Assembly: GCA_041554435.1 (NCBI GenBank)
Contig: JBFFLX010000067.1
Coordinates: 1-17,598, forward strand
Length of the DNA: 17,598 bases
Source of the DNA: BM524 sp041554435
GTDB lineage: Bacteria > Bacteroidota > Bacteroidia > Bacteroidales > F082
Reading direction: 5' to 3'
The notes below the pieces were generated by a model. That model saw only the letters and a program-made list of their open reading frames with translations, was not told the origin of the DNA and searched no databases. The position numbers were made by a program, and so were the translations under genes. Each line of letters opens with the position of its first letter. Positions within the stretch are counted from its first letter, which is position 1. Positions 1 to 8,408 of the stretch are shown here, piece after piece.

Positions 1-804
1 ATGAACGCCCCCTCCATAAATTACTATTTCGCTTCGTGATTTGTTTATTGAAACAACAGGGCAGGCAGCAACTACTGCAATTTCATCTAAAGAGCACGAT
101 CCGATGTGATACTGCATAACATCATAATAAACAAAATTTCCGGGTCTTAGTTCATCAAAAAAACTTAATTCGTCGCTCTGGGAGCATGAGGGAGTGTCAC
201 CCCATGAAATTATTGCCCCGGGATATTTTTGCTTTAAAAGGTTTAAAATAGCAATTGACTCTATCAAATTCCTTTCTGTTTCATCTTTGCCTATGGCAGA
301 ATAATTTCTTCCATCATGAGTTAAAAAACCTTTGAAAAACAGATTGTTGTTGTGTTCACAAATTTTAATGATTTCATCAATTTCAGGAGAATTATATTCC
401 AGTCCGCTGCGATTATAACCAACATCTATCTTTATAAATAATCCACAATTGCTTGTGAGGTTTTTGCTCAGAAAATCTGCTGTAAAAGCAGAATCAGTCA
501 TTAGGTTTAAATCAATTTCTTTGGCCAGATTATTAATTGAATCTATCTCCAAAATATTACATGGAAAAGCAATTGTGATATCATTCCAGCCATCTTCAGC
601 GAAATACTCAGCCATACTCACCGACGAAACAGTAATATGTTTTACGCCTTTTTCTCTGAAGATTTCACCAACTTCCTTCAACTGATGCGTTTTAAAATGC
701 GGACGGAAAACACATCCTGCTTCAGCAGCCGTTTTTATCATTTTATCGATATTTAAAGCCACCTTATATCTGTCGATCAATAATGTAGGTTTACTTATTT
801 TCAT
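1..804 (-). CDS. PLP-dependent D-threonine aldolase / D-serine dehydratase-like enzyme (3' end beyond window)
   Basis: Reading left from the ATG at 804-802, an uninterrupted frame of 268 codons runs off the left edge, so the C-terminus is missing. The N-terminal alanine-racemase-type barrel is recognisable. RPHFKTH at residues 34-40 carries the expected PLP lysine, K38. Further on come a GFLTHDGRNY segment, SWGDTPSCS, and ELRPGNFVYYD, all laid out as in the D-threonine aldolase/D-serine dehydratase family. Family members cleave or dehydrate D-hydroxy-amino acids and use a C-terminal metal site, which falls outside the window. The true substrate cannot be told from the visible part. The start lies 10 bp after the stop of the beta-helix cargo gene, so the two are probably cotranscribed, although a functional link is not obvious. 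No Shine-Dalgarno sequence is seen. Confidence 0.82.
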   Translation of the reverse strand, partial: MKISKPTLLIDRYKVALNIDKMIKTAAEAGCVFRPHFKTHQLKEVGEIFREKGVKHITVSSVSMAEYFAEDGWNDITIAFPCNILEIDSINNLAKEIDLNLMTDSAFTADFLSKNLTSNCGLFIKIDVGYNRSGLEYNSPEIDEIIKICEHNNNLFFKGFLTHDGRNYSAIGKDETERNLIESIAILNLLKQKYPGAIISWGDTPSCSQSDELSFFDELRPGNFVYYDVMQYHIGSCSLDEIAVVAACPVVSINKSRSEIVIYGGGVH

Positions 805-814
805 TTGCTTATTG

Positions 815-2629
815 TCATTTTTGGATAATAAATTTTCTTGTTAAAACTCCACTTTTTGTTTCTATAACCAAAAAGTACAGCCCGTTTTTTATCGTATTTC
901 CAAAATTAATTTCAAAATTACTATTGTTTGTATTTATTTTATAATCAGATAAATAAATTCCATTTACATTAAAAATTCTGATGGAATTTACTTTCAAATT
1001 TGATGCATCAATAATTATTTTTGAAGTTGCGGGATTTGGCCAAACCTTTAATGTAATATCTGAATTGATTTCTTCTTTGCCGACAAAAACGCTATCGTTA
1101 CATGATGTTAACCACACTCCATCAATAAATCTTTGTTTGGCCGGATTTAAATACTCACCTAACTCATTGGGATATCCTATTGGAGGCCAGTTAAACTGAT
1201 TTGTCCAGAATGGGGGCTCATTTTCAAGATAATAAGAACTGTCGGCAAAATCTTCACTTCCCTCCGGAACAGCATTTCCCTGAATATTATTTCCATATAA
1301 AAAGTGATCGCTTCCTGTTAGGATAAACTGACCATAAGGAATAATTGTATTTGAAGTTTCATTGCCCGTAAAATTTTGAAATGAGGTTTCATATTCAGCA
1401 TTCTCAGTCATTAGAATGCCAAAAAGTTCTGCCCGATTTCTGAGGAAAGTATTGAATGGCCCCGATGGTCCCCAATAATGGTCGATAATAATGTTTTGAA
1501 TAATATTTCCTTCAAACAGATTTGAAAAGGCAAAATGCCCGTGTAGTGAAATGTCCCCTGATAATGTTGGAACAGGTTCCGACCTATTGGGTTCCAGTGA
1601 ATAATTATACGCAAAAATATTGCCGTTTGCTCCGGTTTTTACCATCATTGAATGCCTCAAATGGCGAAAAATATTATCTGCTATATAACACTCTCCACTA
1701 TGCTGACTCAGGTGTATTCCATATCCTCTTGTTCCGGCTCCATCATAAGTAAAAGCATGATGAATATAATTTCCGGTAAACCAAATGTTAGTGCTGTTGT
1801 AAACAGAAATATGGCTTCCTACACTGCTGTCGCTTTCCACACCTCTGACAATACAATTGGCTGCAAAACTGAAGTTTATATTTGATCCGGCCCCTTCATC
1901 AGGTTCATCCAAACGTTTAATTTTAAGGCATTCAATACCACAGTTTTGAATGGGTGTAATTTTTCTTATTCTGGGATTTAGTTCCGACGTATAATTTATC
2001 CTTAAAGGGTTGTTGAACCAAATAAAGTCGTCATTTACACTGTCGATTCTGATGATTTGTCCAACACTATTTTCTGCCCACTCGGCAGGAACAATGTCCC
2101 AATTACCGTTATCTTCTATTATTTCAGCATAATTCCCTTTTTCAAAAACCGAGGCCCCATTTATTAAAATTTTGTCACTTCCCTTTTCATATCCGGAAAT
2201 TATAGAATGGAATTCACTTGCATTTTCTTTGTTTTGACCTTGTGAAATATTTATCCCATTTATGGCCTGACCATTAAAATCCAGAAGAAGTATTGTAGAG
2301 TCGGAACTCATTCCCCTAAGGAAAACTCCTGATTTTAAACTTATGGGCGAATTCAATAAATAGGTGCCTGGCGGAAAAAAAACTATTCCTCCTTCTTCGC
2401 CTACAGAATTTATTGCATCGATAATTGCAGCCTGATCATCATTAATTCCATCACCCATAGCTCCAAAATCCATTACATTGATTTCTATGGTGGGAAAACT
2501 TATTTCAAAGGAATTGTAAATCAAGTCCCATTCTACTGTTCTTTCAGGTGGAATAGTCTGATTAATAGCAACTAAACTGTTTAACAATACAGTTGCCAGA
2601 AGCAATATTTTTAATACCTTAGCGTTCAT
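815..2629 (-). CDS. Secreted parallel beta-helix (pectate-lyase-superfamily) protein with T9SS C-terminal sorting domain
   Basis: A 604-residue protein with an N-terminal signal peptide (basic MNAKVLK, then a hydrophobic stretch to about residue 21). At about 49-107 is the typical start of a Pectate_lyase_3-type right-handed beta helix: VMDFGAMGDGINDDQAAI, then GGIVFFPPGTY and GVFLRG. The middle (about 220-480) has the Asn/Gly/Ile-rich turns expected of helix coils. The last ~75 residues, starting near LKVWPNPATSK and ending in GLYFLVIETKSGVLTRKFIIQK, form a type A Por/T9SS sorting domain. The protein should therefore be exported by Sec, then moved across the outer membrane by T9SS. A role in polysaccharide binding or cleavage is inferred from fold only; catalytic residues cannot be assigned. 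Its start is 31 bp from the divergent lipoprotein gene, and signal peptides on both proteins support both starts. Confidence 0.88.
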   Translation of the reverse strand: MNAKVLKILLLATVLLNSLVAINQTIPPERTVEWDLIYNSFEISFPTIEINVMDFGAMGDGINDDQAAIIDAINSVGEEGGIVFFPPGTYLLNSPISLKSGVFLRGMSSDSTILLLDFNGQAINGINISQGQNKENASEFHSIISGYEKGSDKILINGASVFEKGNYAEIIEDNGNWDIVPAEWAENSVGQIIRIDSVNDDFIWFNNPLRINYTSELNPRIRKITPIQNCGIECLKIKRLDEPDEGAGSNINFSFAANCIVRGVESDSSVGSHISVYNSTNIWFTGNYIHHAFTYDGAGTRGYGIHLSQHSGECYIADNIFRHLRHSMMVKTGANGNIFAYNYSLEPNRSEPVPTLSGDISLHGHFAFSNLFEGNIIQNIIIDHYWGPSGPFNTFLRNRAELFGILMTENAEYETSFQNFTGNETSNTIIPYGQFILTGSDHFLYGNNIQGNAVPEGSEDFADSSYYLENEPPFWTNQFNWPPIGYPNELGEYLNPAKQRFIDGVWLTSCNDSVFVGKEEINSDITLKVWPNPATSKIIIDASNLKVNSIRIFNVNGIYLSDYKINTNNSNFEINFGNTIKNGLYFLVIETKSGVLTRKFIIQK

Positions 2630-2660
2630 TAAGATGTAAAATTAATTAAAAAGCCACACA

Positions 2661-3212
2661 ATGAAATATCCTAAAACACTTGTTTCCATTTTAATTTTAG
2701 TAATTGCTTTTAATGCATGCCAGAATGAAAAACCAAAAACAATAATAACTGAAAAAATTCAGTACGATGTTAATCTTAAAAGCCCTGATCCAAACTACGA
2801 TTGGTGGATACAAAATATTGCCGGCGGCGACAGGGAAAAATTTGTAGATATGATACTCAGCGGTGCCAAAGAAGGCAAATTTCAGGCCTACGATTATTTT
2901 AATAATCCAATTAGTCCTGCTCAGGTACGCTCAGTATTCGCAGATACTCTTATTCAGAGATTGATGAGGACAGTTTCTCCATTTGAAGAATACGATACTA
3001 CTATTATCATGAACATTAATAATGAGGATATTTTGCGATTGAGATTCCTCGAAAAATGGGAAATCAATCCTGAAAACCTTCAGATAACCAAAACAATTTA
3101 TGGTATTGCACCCATTGCCAGAAGAGTTTATAATGATGGCATCGAGAGATGGCAACCATTATTTTGGATTTATACTGATGATGAGTTTGTTAAAAGTCTG
3201 AAAAATAAATAA
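2661..3212 (+). CDS. Small lipoprotein with GldN/PorN-like domain
   Basis: A 183-residue protein. The N-terminus MKYPKTLVSILILVIAFNAC is a lipoprotein signal peptide with lipobox FNAC and lipid-attachment C20. The C-terminal half (about 95-180) resembles the T9SS ring component GldN/PorN: an internal ILRLRFLEKWEINPENLQ stretch, then TKTIYGIAPIARR, and QPLFWIYTDDE near the end. These match the order of the GldN segments 'rikE.W.fd', 'igiaPl' and 'p.FWiy'. Known GldN/PorN is longer (about 300 residues) and is a soluble periplasmic partner of the lipoprotein GldK/PorK. This short, lipid-anchored form is therefore not the standard ring subunit. It sits back to back with a T9SS cargo gene. The similarity is recognised by eye and was not confirmed by a profile search; a specific function is not claimed. 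Confidence 0.6.
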   Translation: MKYPKTLVSILILVIAFNACQNEKPKTIITEKIQYDVNLKSPDPNYDWWIQNIAGGDREKFVDMILSGAKEGKFQAYDYFNNPISPAQVRSVFADTLIQRLMRTVSPFEEYDTTIIMNINNEDILRLRFLEKWEINPENLQITKTIYGIAPIARRVYNDGIERWQPLFWIYTDDEFVKSLKNK

Positions 3213-3213
3213 A

Positions 3214-3867
3214 CTACTTGTTGTTATGCTTGTTTAAATACTTGCCGACCAAAATCGCTATTATCATTGTTAAATAAAGCTGACCGCTTATACTAACAAA
3301 TATTGAAAGGCTTTTGGCTATGGGATCGATAGGTGTAATATCACCATATCCCAAAGTTGAAAGTGTAATAAAACTAAAATATATTAAATCGATGTTTGGG
3401 TTTATCAGTTCAGATGAAATATTAAAAGATTCACCTGGTAAATAGTTGAATACAATTCTGAAAAGTATACTGGCTACTATCCCGATTAAAAAATATATAT
3501 TAATTGCTTCAACAAATTCGAGTAAACCAACTTCTTTACTTTTTGCAAGCCTGATTAGCATAAGTGCTATTATCACTACAATAAAAATTATTGAAATGAA
3601 TGATGATAATAAAGATATTAAGTCGAGGTCAAAAATGGCTGATACCCACATGGCGACAATGACAATTCCTGCATAAACAAAAAACTTTTTGCTTTTATTA
3701 TGACTTATAATTTTGGCTGCCACCATATATATTGCCGTGAATATCAAATTGTAAAGTTCGTTCATGTATTCACCGGCAGGCAGCAGCCCCACGATAAAAA
3801 TGTATATGAAAACTAAAACTAATAATGAGAGGTTAAATCTAACGTGGTATTTATCTTTTATATCCAT
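3214..3867 (-). CDS. Potassium-channel-like membrane protein (Ion_trans_2 pore)
   Basis: With the start at 3867 the protein has 217 residues. Six hydrophobic segments are visible at about 12-29, 37-54, 62-79, 84-106, 121-142 and 190-209. Between the last two lies a pore helix with the potassium selectivity filter TLGYGD (171-176), so it should conduct K+ across the inner membrane. Unlike voltage-gated channels, no segment carries regularly spaced arginines, and no cytoplasmic RCK/TrkA_N or cyclic-nucleotide domain follows. An upstream ATG at 3912 would add 15 residues. The internal ATG is preferred because a consensus -7 element (3888-3895) falls inside that extension. The stop faces the lipoprotein stop with one base between them. 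Confidence 0.85.
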   Translation of the reverse strand: MDIKDKYHVRFNLSLLVLVFIYIFIVGLLPAGEYMNELYNLIFTAIYMVAAKIISHNKSKKFFVYAGIVIVAMWVSAIFDLDLISLLSSFISIIFIVVIIALMLIRLAKSKEVGLLEFVEAINIYFLIGIVASILFRIVFNYLPGESFNISSELINPNIDLIYFSFITLSTLGYGDITPIDPIAKSLSIFVSISGQLYLTMIIAILVGKYLNKHNNK

Positions 3868-3887
3868 GGGGTGAAAGTTGATAATTA

Positions 3888-3895
3888 CAAATATA
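3888..3895 (-). promoter_or_regulatory. Putative -7 promoter element for the potassium-channel gene
   Basis: Read on the minus strand the bases are TATATTTG, an exact match to the Bacteroidota -7 element TAnnTTTG, 20 bases before the preferred ATG at 3867. No TTG is found at the usual 18-21 base distance (the nearest is about 14), so the promoter is only half supported. Confidence 0.45.
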
Positions 3896-3977
3896 TGCCA
3901 ATTTTTGTACAAATAAGCATTTGGTATTTACCACTTTATAAATCAAATCATATTTAGTTTTATAGATACCAATAAAT

Positions 3978-3985
3978 TATCTTTG
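3978..3985 (+). promoter_or_regulatory. Putative -7 promoter element for the M16 peptidase operon
   Basis: TATCTTTG matches TAnnTTTG exactly and lies 21 bases before the TTG start at 4007, predicting a leader of about 15 nt. The upstream -33 element is weak (TAGTTTT near 3954-3960). Confidence 0.55.
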
Positions 3986-4006
3986 CCGAAATTTTAAATT
4001 ATAAAA

Positions 4007-5233
4007 TTGAAATATAAATATCACATATTAAAAAATGGTATTAAATTGGTTCATTCCGAACTTAATACTCCTGTATCGCATTTTGGTTTAATGGTTGGCA
4101 CCGGTTCCCGCGATGAGCGAGCATACGAAAGTGGAATGGCCCATTTTATTGAACATATGATATTTAAAGGAACCACCAAACGTAAGGCCTTTCATATTTT
4201 AGGTATGATAGAAAATTCCGGAGGTGAACTTAATGCCTTTACTACCAAGGAAGAAACCTGTATTTATGCTTCCTTTTTAAGTCCGTTTTATGCTAAAACA
4301 ATCGAACTATTCGCCGATGTAGCATTTAATTCAATTTTTCCTGTTAAGGAGATGGAAAAGGAGAAAATGGTTATTCTGGATGAAATTAATTCATATTTTG
4401 ATAATCCCTCGGAACAGATTTTTGATGATTTTGAAGCACAGGTTTTTGATGGACATCCTCTGGCATCAAATATTTTAGGTAGTGAAGAAACAGTAAATTC
4501 TTTTAAGAAGAATGATATTTTAAGATTCATGAAAAGAAACTATCTGCTTGATAATGTGGTGATTTCGTCGGTGGGAAATATTAGTCTTAAGAAGTTGGTA
4601 GCATTGCTGGAGAGGCATTTTGAAAGTATTGATTTGAAGGGTGGTAAGCAAGGCAGAGTTCTTTTCGATAATTATAAACCAAAAGATATAGTTGAACAGA
4701 AGGGTGCTTATTTAACCCATTTAATGATGGGAAATGTTGCTTACAGCAGAAAAGATCCCAAACGTATTCCATTGCTTTTACTTAATAATATTCTCGGCGG
4801 ACCAGCATTAAATTCCAGATTAAACCTGAATTTAAGAGAAAAATATGGCATTGCTTATACCGTTGAATCCATGTTCAATACATACTCTGATACCGGCTTA
4901 TTCGCAATCTATTTGGGCACAGATTTGAAAAATATTGAGAAGAGTAAAAAACTAATTAATCGTGAACTGAAAATTTTACGCGATAATAAGTTGGGAACAG
5001 TTCAGTTTTCCCGGGCAAAAAAACAATTGGCCGGACAAATTGCAATTCAATACGATTCGCGTCAGAATGAAATGCTTTCTATTGCCAAGAGTATGCTGTA
5101 TCGCCCTGAAATAAAGAGCGTTGAAGCCTTTATCAAGGAGATAGATAGTTTAAAAGTAGAAAGTTTACTGGAAGTAGCAAACGAAGTTTTCGATGAAAAT
5201 AAGTTAAGTACTTTAATATTTGAAACTAAGTAG
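4007..5233 (+). CDS. M16 family zinc metallopeptidase (pitrilysin/processing-peptidase type)
   Basis: A 408-residue single-chain M16 peptidase. The inverted zinc motif HFIEH gives ligands H46 and H50 with catalytic base E49. The third ligand, E126 in LDEINSY, is 76 residues downstream as expected for HxxEH-X74-76-E. The second half-domain contains LREKYGIAYTVES, the conserved R/Y substrate-binding element, so one chain carries both parts of the clam-shell. It is likely an active cytoplasmic or periplasm-facing oligopeptidase related to mitochondrial processing peptidase and YmxG; no signal peptide is seen. The start is TTG at 4007: an in-frame stop lies at 3995-3997 and the next ATG is at residue 29, inside the first beta-strand. 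The methyltransferase gene follows after two bases. Confidence 0.9.
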   Translation: MKYKYHILKNGIKLVHSELNTPVSHFGLMVGTGSRDERAYESGMAHFIEHMIFKGTTKRKAFHILGMIENSGGELNAFTTKEETCIYASFLSPFYAKTIELFADVAFNSIFPVKEMEKEKMVILDEINSYFDNPSEQIFDDFEAQVFDGHPLASNILGSEETVNSFKKNDILRFMKRNYLLDNVVISSVGNISLKKLVALLERHFESIDLKGGKQGRVLFDNYKPKDIVEQKGAYLTHLMMGNVAYSRKDPKRIPLLLLNNILGGPALNSRLNLNLREKYGIAYTVESMFNTYSDTGLFAIYLGTDLKNIEKSKKLINRELKILRDNKLGTVQFSRAKKQLAGQIAIQYDSRQNEMLSIAKSMLYRPEIKSVEAFIKEIDSLKVESLLEVANEVFDENKLSTLIFETK

Positions 5234-5235
5234 AT

Positions 5236-5889
5236 ATGGTAAATAAAGAGATAGAAAATTATATGGATGAGCACTCCTCTGAAGAGGACAAACTTCTCCA
5301 TGAATTATATAGAGAAACGCAAATAAAAACCTATTATCCGAGGATGGTTTCAGGCAAGCAACAAGGCTTGTTTCTGGAGATGATTTCAAGGATGATAAAA
5401 CCCAAAAACATACTCGAAATAGGAACTTTTACCGGCTATTCGGGAATACAAATGGCTAAGGGTTTACAAGATGGGGGCAAGTTAGTTACCATTGATATAA
5501 ATGAAGAGATGGAAACTTTTGCTTCCAAATACTTCAAATTATCGGGTTTGGAAAATAAAATTGACTTCCGCATTGGAAATGCTTTGGAAATAATTCCGGA
5601 ATTAAATATGAAATTCGACCTGGTATTCATAGATGCCGACAAAGAGCAATACATTGATTACTACGAACTTGCCATGGAAAAATTGAATGTAGGAGGTTTT
5701 ATTCTTGCCGACAATGTTTTATGGTCGGGCAAGGTATTACATCCTGAAAAGAAAACTTCAAAATCCAATAAAGCCGATAAAGAAACCAAAGGCATAGTAG
5801 CCTTTAATAAACATATTAAAGAAGATAAGAGAGTAGAGAAAGTAATCATTCCCCTAAGGGATGGGATTACTATTATCAGAAAACTCTAA
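5236..5889 (+). CDS. Class I SAM-dependent O-methyltransferase (catechol/caffeoyl-CoA OMT family)
   Basis: A 217-residue Methyltransf_3 family protein. Motif I is EIGTFTGYSG (61-70). LVTIDIN (83-89) ends the second strand, where the acidic residue holds the SAM ribose. VFIDADK (130-136) and ILADNVLWSG (156-165) supply the metal-binding residues D133, D159 and N160 typical of divalent-cation-dependent OMTs. Bacterial relatives include TrmR (5-hydroxyuridine tRNA methyltransferase) as well as small-molecule enzymes; the sequence alone does not decide between them. It starts two bases after the M16 peptidase stop and is likely cotranscribed. Its TAA overlaps the purE stop tail to tail by 4 bp. 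Confidence 0.88.
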   Translation: MVNKEIENYMDEHSSEEDKLLHELYRETQIKTYYPRMVSGKQQGLFLEMISRMIKPKNILEIGTFTGYSGIQMAKGLQDGGKLVTIDINEEMETFASKYFKLSGLENKIDFRIGNALEIIPELNMKFDLVFIDADKEQYIDYYELAMEKLNVGGFILADNVLWSGKVLHPEKKTSKSNKADKETKGIVAFNKHIKEDKRVEKVIIPLRDGITIIRKL

Positions 5890-6392
5890 TTGGTTTTATA
5901 TTTATAGTTAATCTTTTTCAGATCTTCATTGGCTTTCACAATTTTTTGCTTCAGACCTTCTTTATAACTTTTAACTTTTTTGGCGACATCCTCATCACCG
6001 GTAGCCATCATTTGTGCGGCTAAAATTGCTGCATTTAATGCGCCGTCGATACCAACAGTAGCAACCGGAATACCCGGAGGCATTTGAACTATGGCAAGCA
6101 AAGCATCCAATCCGTCGAGACTTGCATTGATAGGTACGCCAATTACCGGAATTGTGGTCATTGAGGCTATAACTCCCGGAAGATGTGCTGCCATTCCGGC
6201 TCCGGCGATGATAACTTTTATGCCATTTTCTTTGGCATTTTTTGCGAATTTTTCAACTTCTTCAGGAGTACGATGTGCTGAAAGAGCATTCATCTCAAAT
6301 GGAATTTCCATCTCATCAAAAAAAATGGCGGCTTTTTCCATTACCTTAAGGTCGGAGGTGCTGCCCATTATTATACTTACAACTGCGTTCAT
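5886..6392 (-). CDS. purE: N5-carboxyaminoimidazole ribonucleotide mutase PurE
   Basis: A 168-residue class I PurE, which converts N5-CAIR to CAIR in de novo purine synthesis. The N-terminal IIMGSTSD (7-14), the catalytic SAHRTPE (38-44), AGAGMAAHLPGVIA and IGVPI followed by MPPGIPVATVGI are all present in the usual order. Length and composition match bacterial mutase-type PurE; no purK neighbour is seen in this window. The gene has its own well-formed promoter in the 56-bp gap after the ABC-F stop. The C-terminal tail is lysine-rich (KQKIVKANEDLKKINYKYK), a common minor extension. Confidence 0.96.
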   Translation of the reverse strand: MNAVVSIIMGSTSDLKVMEKAAIFFDEMEIPFEMNALSAHRTPEEVEKFAKNAKENGIKVIIAGAGMAAHLPGVIASMTTIPVIGVPINASLDGLDALLAIVQMPPGIPVATVGIDGALNAAILAAQMMATGDEDVAKKVKSYKEGLKQKIVKANEDLKKINYKYKTN

Positions 6393-6415
6393 ATTATTTG
6401 ATTTTTATTTTTTGA

Positions 6416-6446
6416 CAAAAATATATTTTTAATACAATATTCAAAA
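6416..6446 (-). promoter_or_regulatory. purE: Putative purE promoter (TTTTG-N18-TATTTTTG)
   Basis: On the minus strand, TTTTG (6446-6442) is followed 18 bases later by TATTTTTG (6423-6416), an exact TAnnTTTG. The predicted transcription start is about 16 nt before the ATG, and the element lies wholly between the ABC-F stop and purE. Confidence 0.6.
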
Positions 6447-6448
6447 TA

Positions 6449-8341
6449 TTATAAATATTCTTCTAACTCCATCCATCTTAAAGTCTTCTCATCCAATATT
6501 TCAATAATTTTTGTTACTCTAATGGATGTTTTTTCCAATTTTTCATAATCCAATGAACCCGAATTTAACAAGTCTTCCAATTCTTTTTTTTCTTGCTCAA
6601 GATTGGCTATGTCTTTTTCAAGTTGTTGATGTTCAAGGTTTTCTTTATAACTTAATTTGGTTTTTACCTTTTCTTTTGGAGATGTTTTTTTGGATTTCTC
6701 ATCTTGTTTTTTCGCAGTATCGATGGATTTTTGTTGTTTTTCTTCCTTCTTTTTTGCAAACTGATATTCGGTATAATTTCCATAAAAATCCTTAATCTCA
6801 CCATTTCCCTTAAAAAGAAAAATATGGTCAACTAATTTATCCATCAAATATCTGTCGTGAGAAACCAAAACCACGCAACCCTGAAAATCCATAAGAAATT
6901 CTTCGAGTTTGTTTAGGGTTTCTATATCCAAGTCGTTGGTAGGCTCATCGAGGATAAGGAAGTTGGGGTTTTTAATGAGTACTGTAAGCAGATACAAACG
7001 ACGTAATTCGCCACCACTCAGTGTATAAACATAATTATTTTGCACCTTTGGTTCGAAGAGAAAGAAATTAAGAAAACGTGATACGCTTATGGTTTGATTT
7101 TTCCCAACTTTTACTACTTCGGCAATATCGGTAAGTATGTCGATTACTTTTTTGTCTTTATCGAAATCAAGGCCTCCTTGTTTGTAATAGCCATAAGTTA
7201 TTGTTTCTCCTTTAGTTACGCTACCGGTATCGGGTTTTATTTGCTCAGTTATTATGTTAAGCAAAGTAGACTTGCCACAACCATTAGGTCCCACAATACC
7301 AATTTTTTCTCCCTTCTTAAAAGTGTAACTCAAATTATTTATTAAAGGATTTTCCCCAAATGATTTTGATATTTTTTCCAGTTCAAGGATTTTTTTTCCT
7401 GTTCTTTTGGTTTGAATTTCAAATTTCATTTCCTGGTCCACAACAGCTGATTTTGCAACACCTTCTGTTTCATAAAAAGAATCAATTCTGGCTTTGGATT
7501 TTGTGGTTCTTGCCTTGGGCATTCTGCGCATCCAGTCGAGTTCATTTCTCACATAACTTTTTGCCGACTCAATTTCTTTTCTTTCAGCCGCCTGTCGTTC
7601 AGCTTTCTTTTCCAGAAAATAAGAATAATTTCCCTTATGGAGATGTAGTTTGCCGGCAGTCATTTCCAAAATAGTATTACAAACCTTATCCAGAAAATAC
7701 CTGTCGTGTGTAACCATAAGCAGGGTAGTGGCTGAGTTTGAAAGATAATCTTCAAGCCACTCTATCATATCAATATCCAGGTGGTTAGTGGGCTCGTCCA
7801 GGAAAAGTATATCTGGTTTATCCAGTAGTGTAAAAGCAAGTGCAAGTCTTTTTTTCTGTCCACCCGAAAGCGTTCCTATTTTCTGATCTGTTTCATTTAA
7901 ACCAAATCTGCTAAGCATTTGCTTAACTCTTTCTTCATAATCCCAGCCCTCGTTGGCATCCATTAGTTGCGATGCTTTGTCAACTTCCACCTGAGTTTGG
8001 TTACTATAATCGCTACTTTGTTTTTTTACAGCCTCTTCGTATTTATGAATTATTTCGAGAGTTTTAGAATGGGAGGTGTGAAAAAGTTGATCTATAGTAA
8101 GTTGTTCATCAAATTCGGCTTGCTGAGGAAGATATCCAAAGGAAATATCTTTACGAAACACAAAACCACCTTCATCGGGCGTATCTCTTCCCGCAAGGAT
8201 TTTCAGCAAACTGGATTTTCCTGCTCCGTTTTTTGCTATCAGGGCTACTTTATCTCCCTTGTTGAGGCCAAAACTTATGTTTTCAAATAGAATAAGGTCG
8301 CCATAGTGCTTTGAAAGATTTTCTGCTGAGAGATAATTCAC
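6449..8341 (-). CDS. uup: ABC-F family ATPase, Uup type
   Basis: A 630-residue soluble protein with two ATP-binding cassettes and no membrane segments. Cassette 1 has Walker A around KNGAGKSS (37-44), signature LSGGQ (158-162) and LDEPTNHLD (181-189). Cassette 2 has GPNGCGKST (351-359), LSGGELRR and LDEPTNDLD. The interdomain linker (about 245-290) includes VRNELDWMRRMPKARTTKSKAR, characteristic of Uup. The C-terminus (about 545-630) is a lysine/glutamate-rich coiled coil, the DNA- or ribosome-contacting tail of Uup. ABC-F proteins act on ribosomes or on DNA rather than in transport; Uup has been tied to transposon-excision frequency and ribosome-related functions. The start is GTG at 8341 because no closer ATG fits the conserved MNYLSAENLSKHYG beginning. 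Confidence 0.9.
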   Translation of the reverse strand: MNYLSAENLSKHYGDLILFENISFGLNKGDKVALIAKNGAGKSSLLKILAGRDTPDEGGFVFRKDISFGYLPQQAEFDEQLTIDQLFHTSHSKTLEIIHKYEEAVKKQSSDYSNQTQVEVDKASQLMDANEGWDYEERVKQMLSRFGLNETDQKIGTLSGGQKKRLALAFTLLDKPDILFLDEPTNHLDIDMIEWLEDYLSNSATTLLMVTHDRYFLDKVCNTILEMTAGKLHLHKGNYSYFLEKKAERQAAERKEIESAKSYVRNELDWMRRMPKARTTKSKARIDSFYETEGVAKSAVVDQEMKFEIQTKRTGKKILELEKISKSFGENPLINNLSYTFKKGEKIGIVGPNGCGKSTLLNIITEQIKPDTGSVTKGETITYGYYKQGGLDFDKDKKVIDILTDIAEVVKVGKNQTISVSRFLNFFLFEPKVQNNYVYTLSGGELRRLYLLTVLIKNPNFLILDEPTNDLDIETLNKLEEFLMDFQGCVVLVSHDRYLMDKLVDHIFLFKGNGEIKDFYGNYTEYQFAKKKEEKQQKSIDTAKKQDEKSKKTSPKEKVKTKLSYKENLEHQQLEKDIANLEQEKKELEDLLNSGSLDYEKLEKTSIRVTKIIEILDEKTLRWMELEEYL

Positions 8342-8368
8342 AATTTTAAATATTTTGAAATTAATTTA

Positions 8369-8376
8369 CAAATTAA
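8369..8376 (-). promoter_or_regulatory. Possible -7 element for the ABC-F gene
   Basis: TTAATTTG on the minus strand matches seven of eight positions of TAnnTTTG and lies about 28 bases before the GTG start. The gene needs its own promoter because a strong terminator lies just upstream of it. No clear -33 element is seen. Confidence 0.3.
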
Positions 8377-8408
8377 CATCTTAAAAATGATAATTGAAAA
8401 GTTCTGTG

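Noticed and set aside
449..685. Small plus-strand frame opposite the PLP enzyme
   Set aside because: It is the antisense shadow of a well-conserved minus-strand gene, has no promoter and no recognisable domain.
3868..3912. Longer potassium-channel N-terminus starting at 3912
   Set aside because: The exact -7 promoter element lies inside it, and the extra 15 residues add no recognisable feature.
6091..6432. 113-residue plus-strand frame opposite purE
   Set aside because: It is antisense to purE in the complementary frame and lacks start-site signals.
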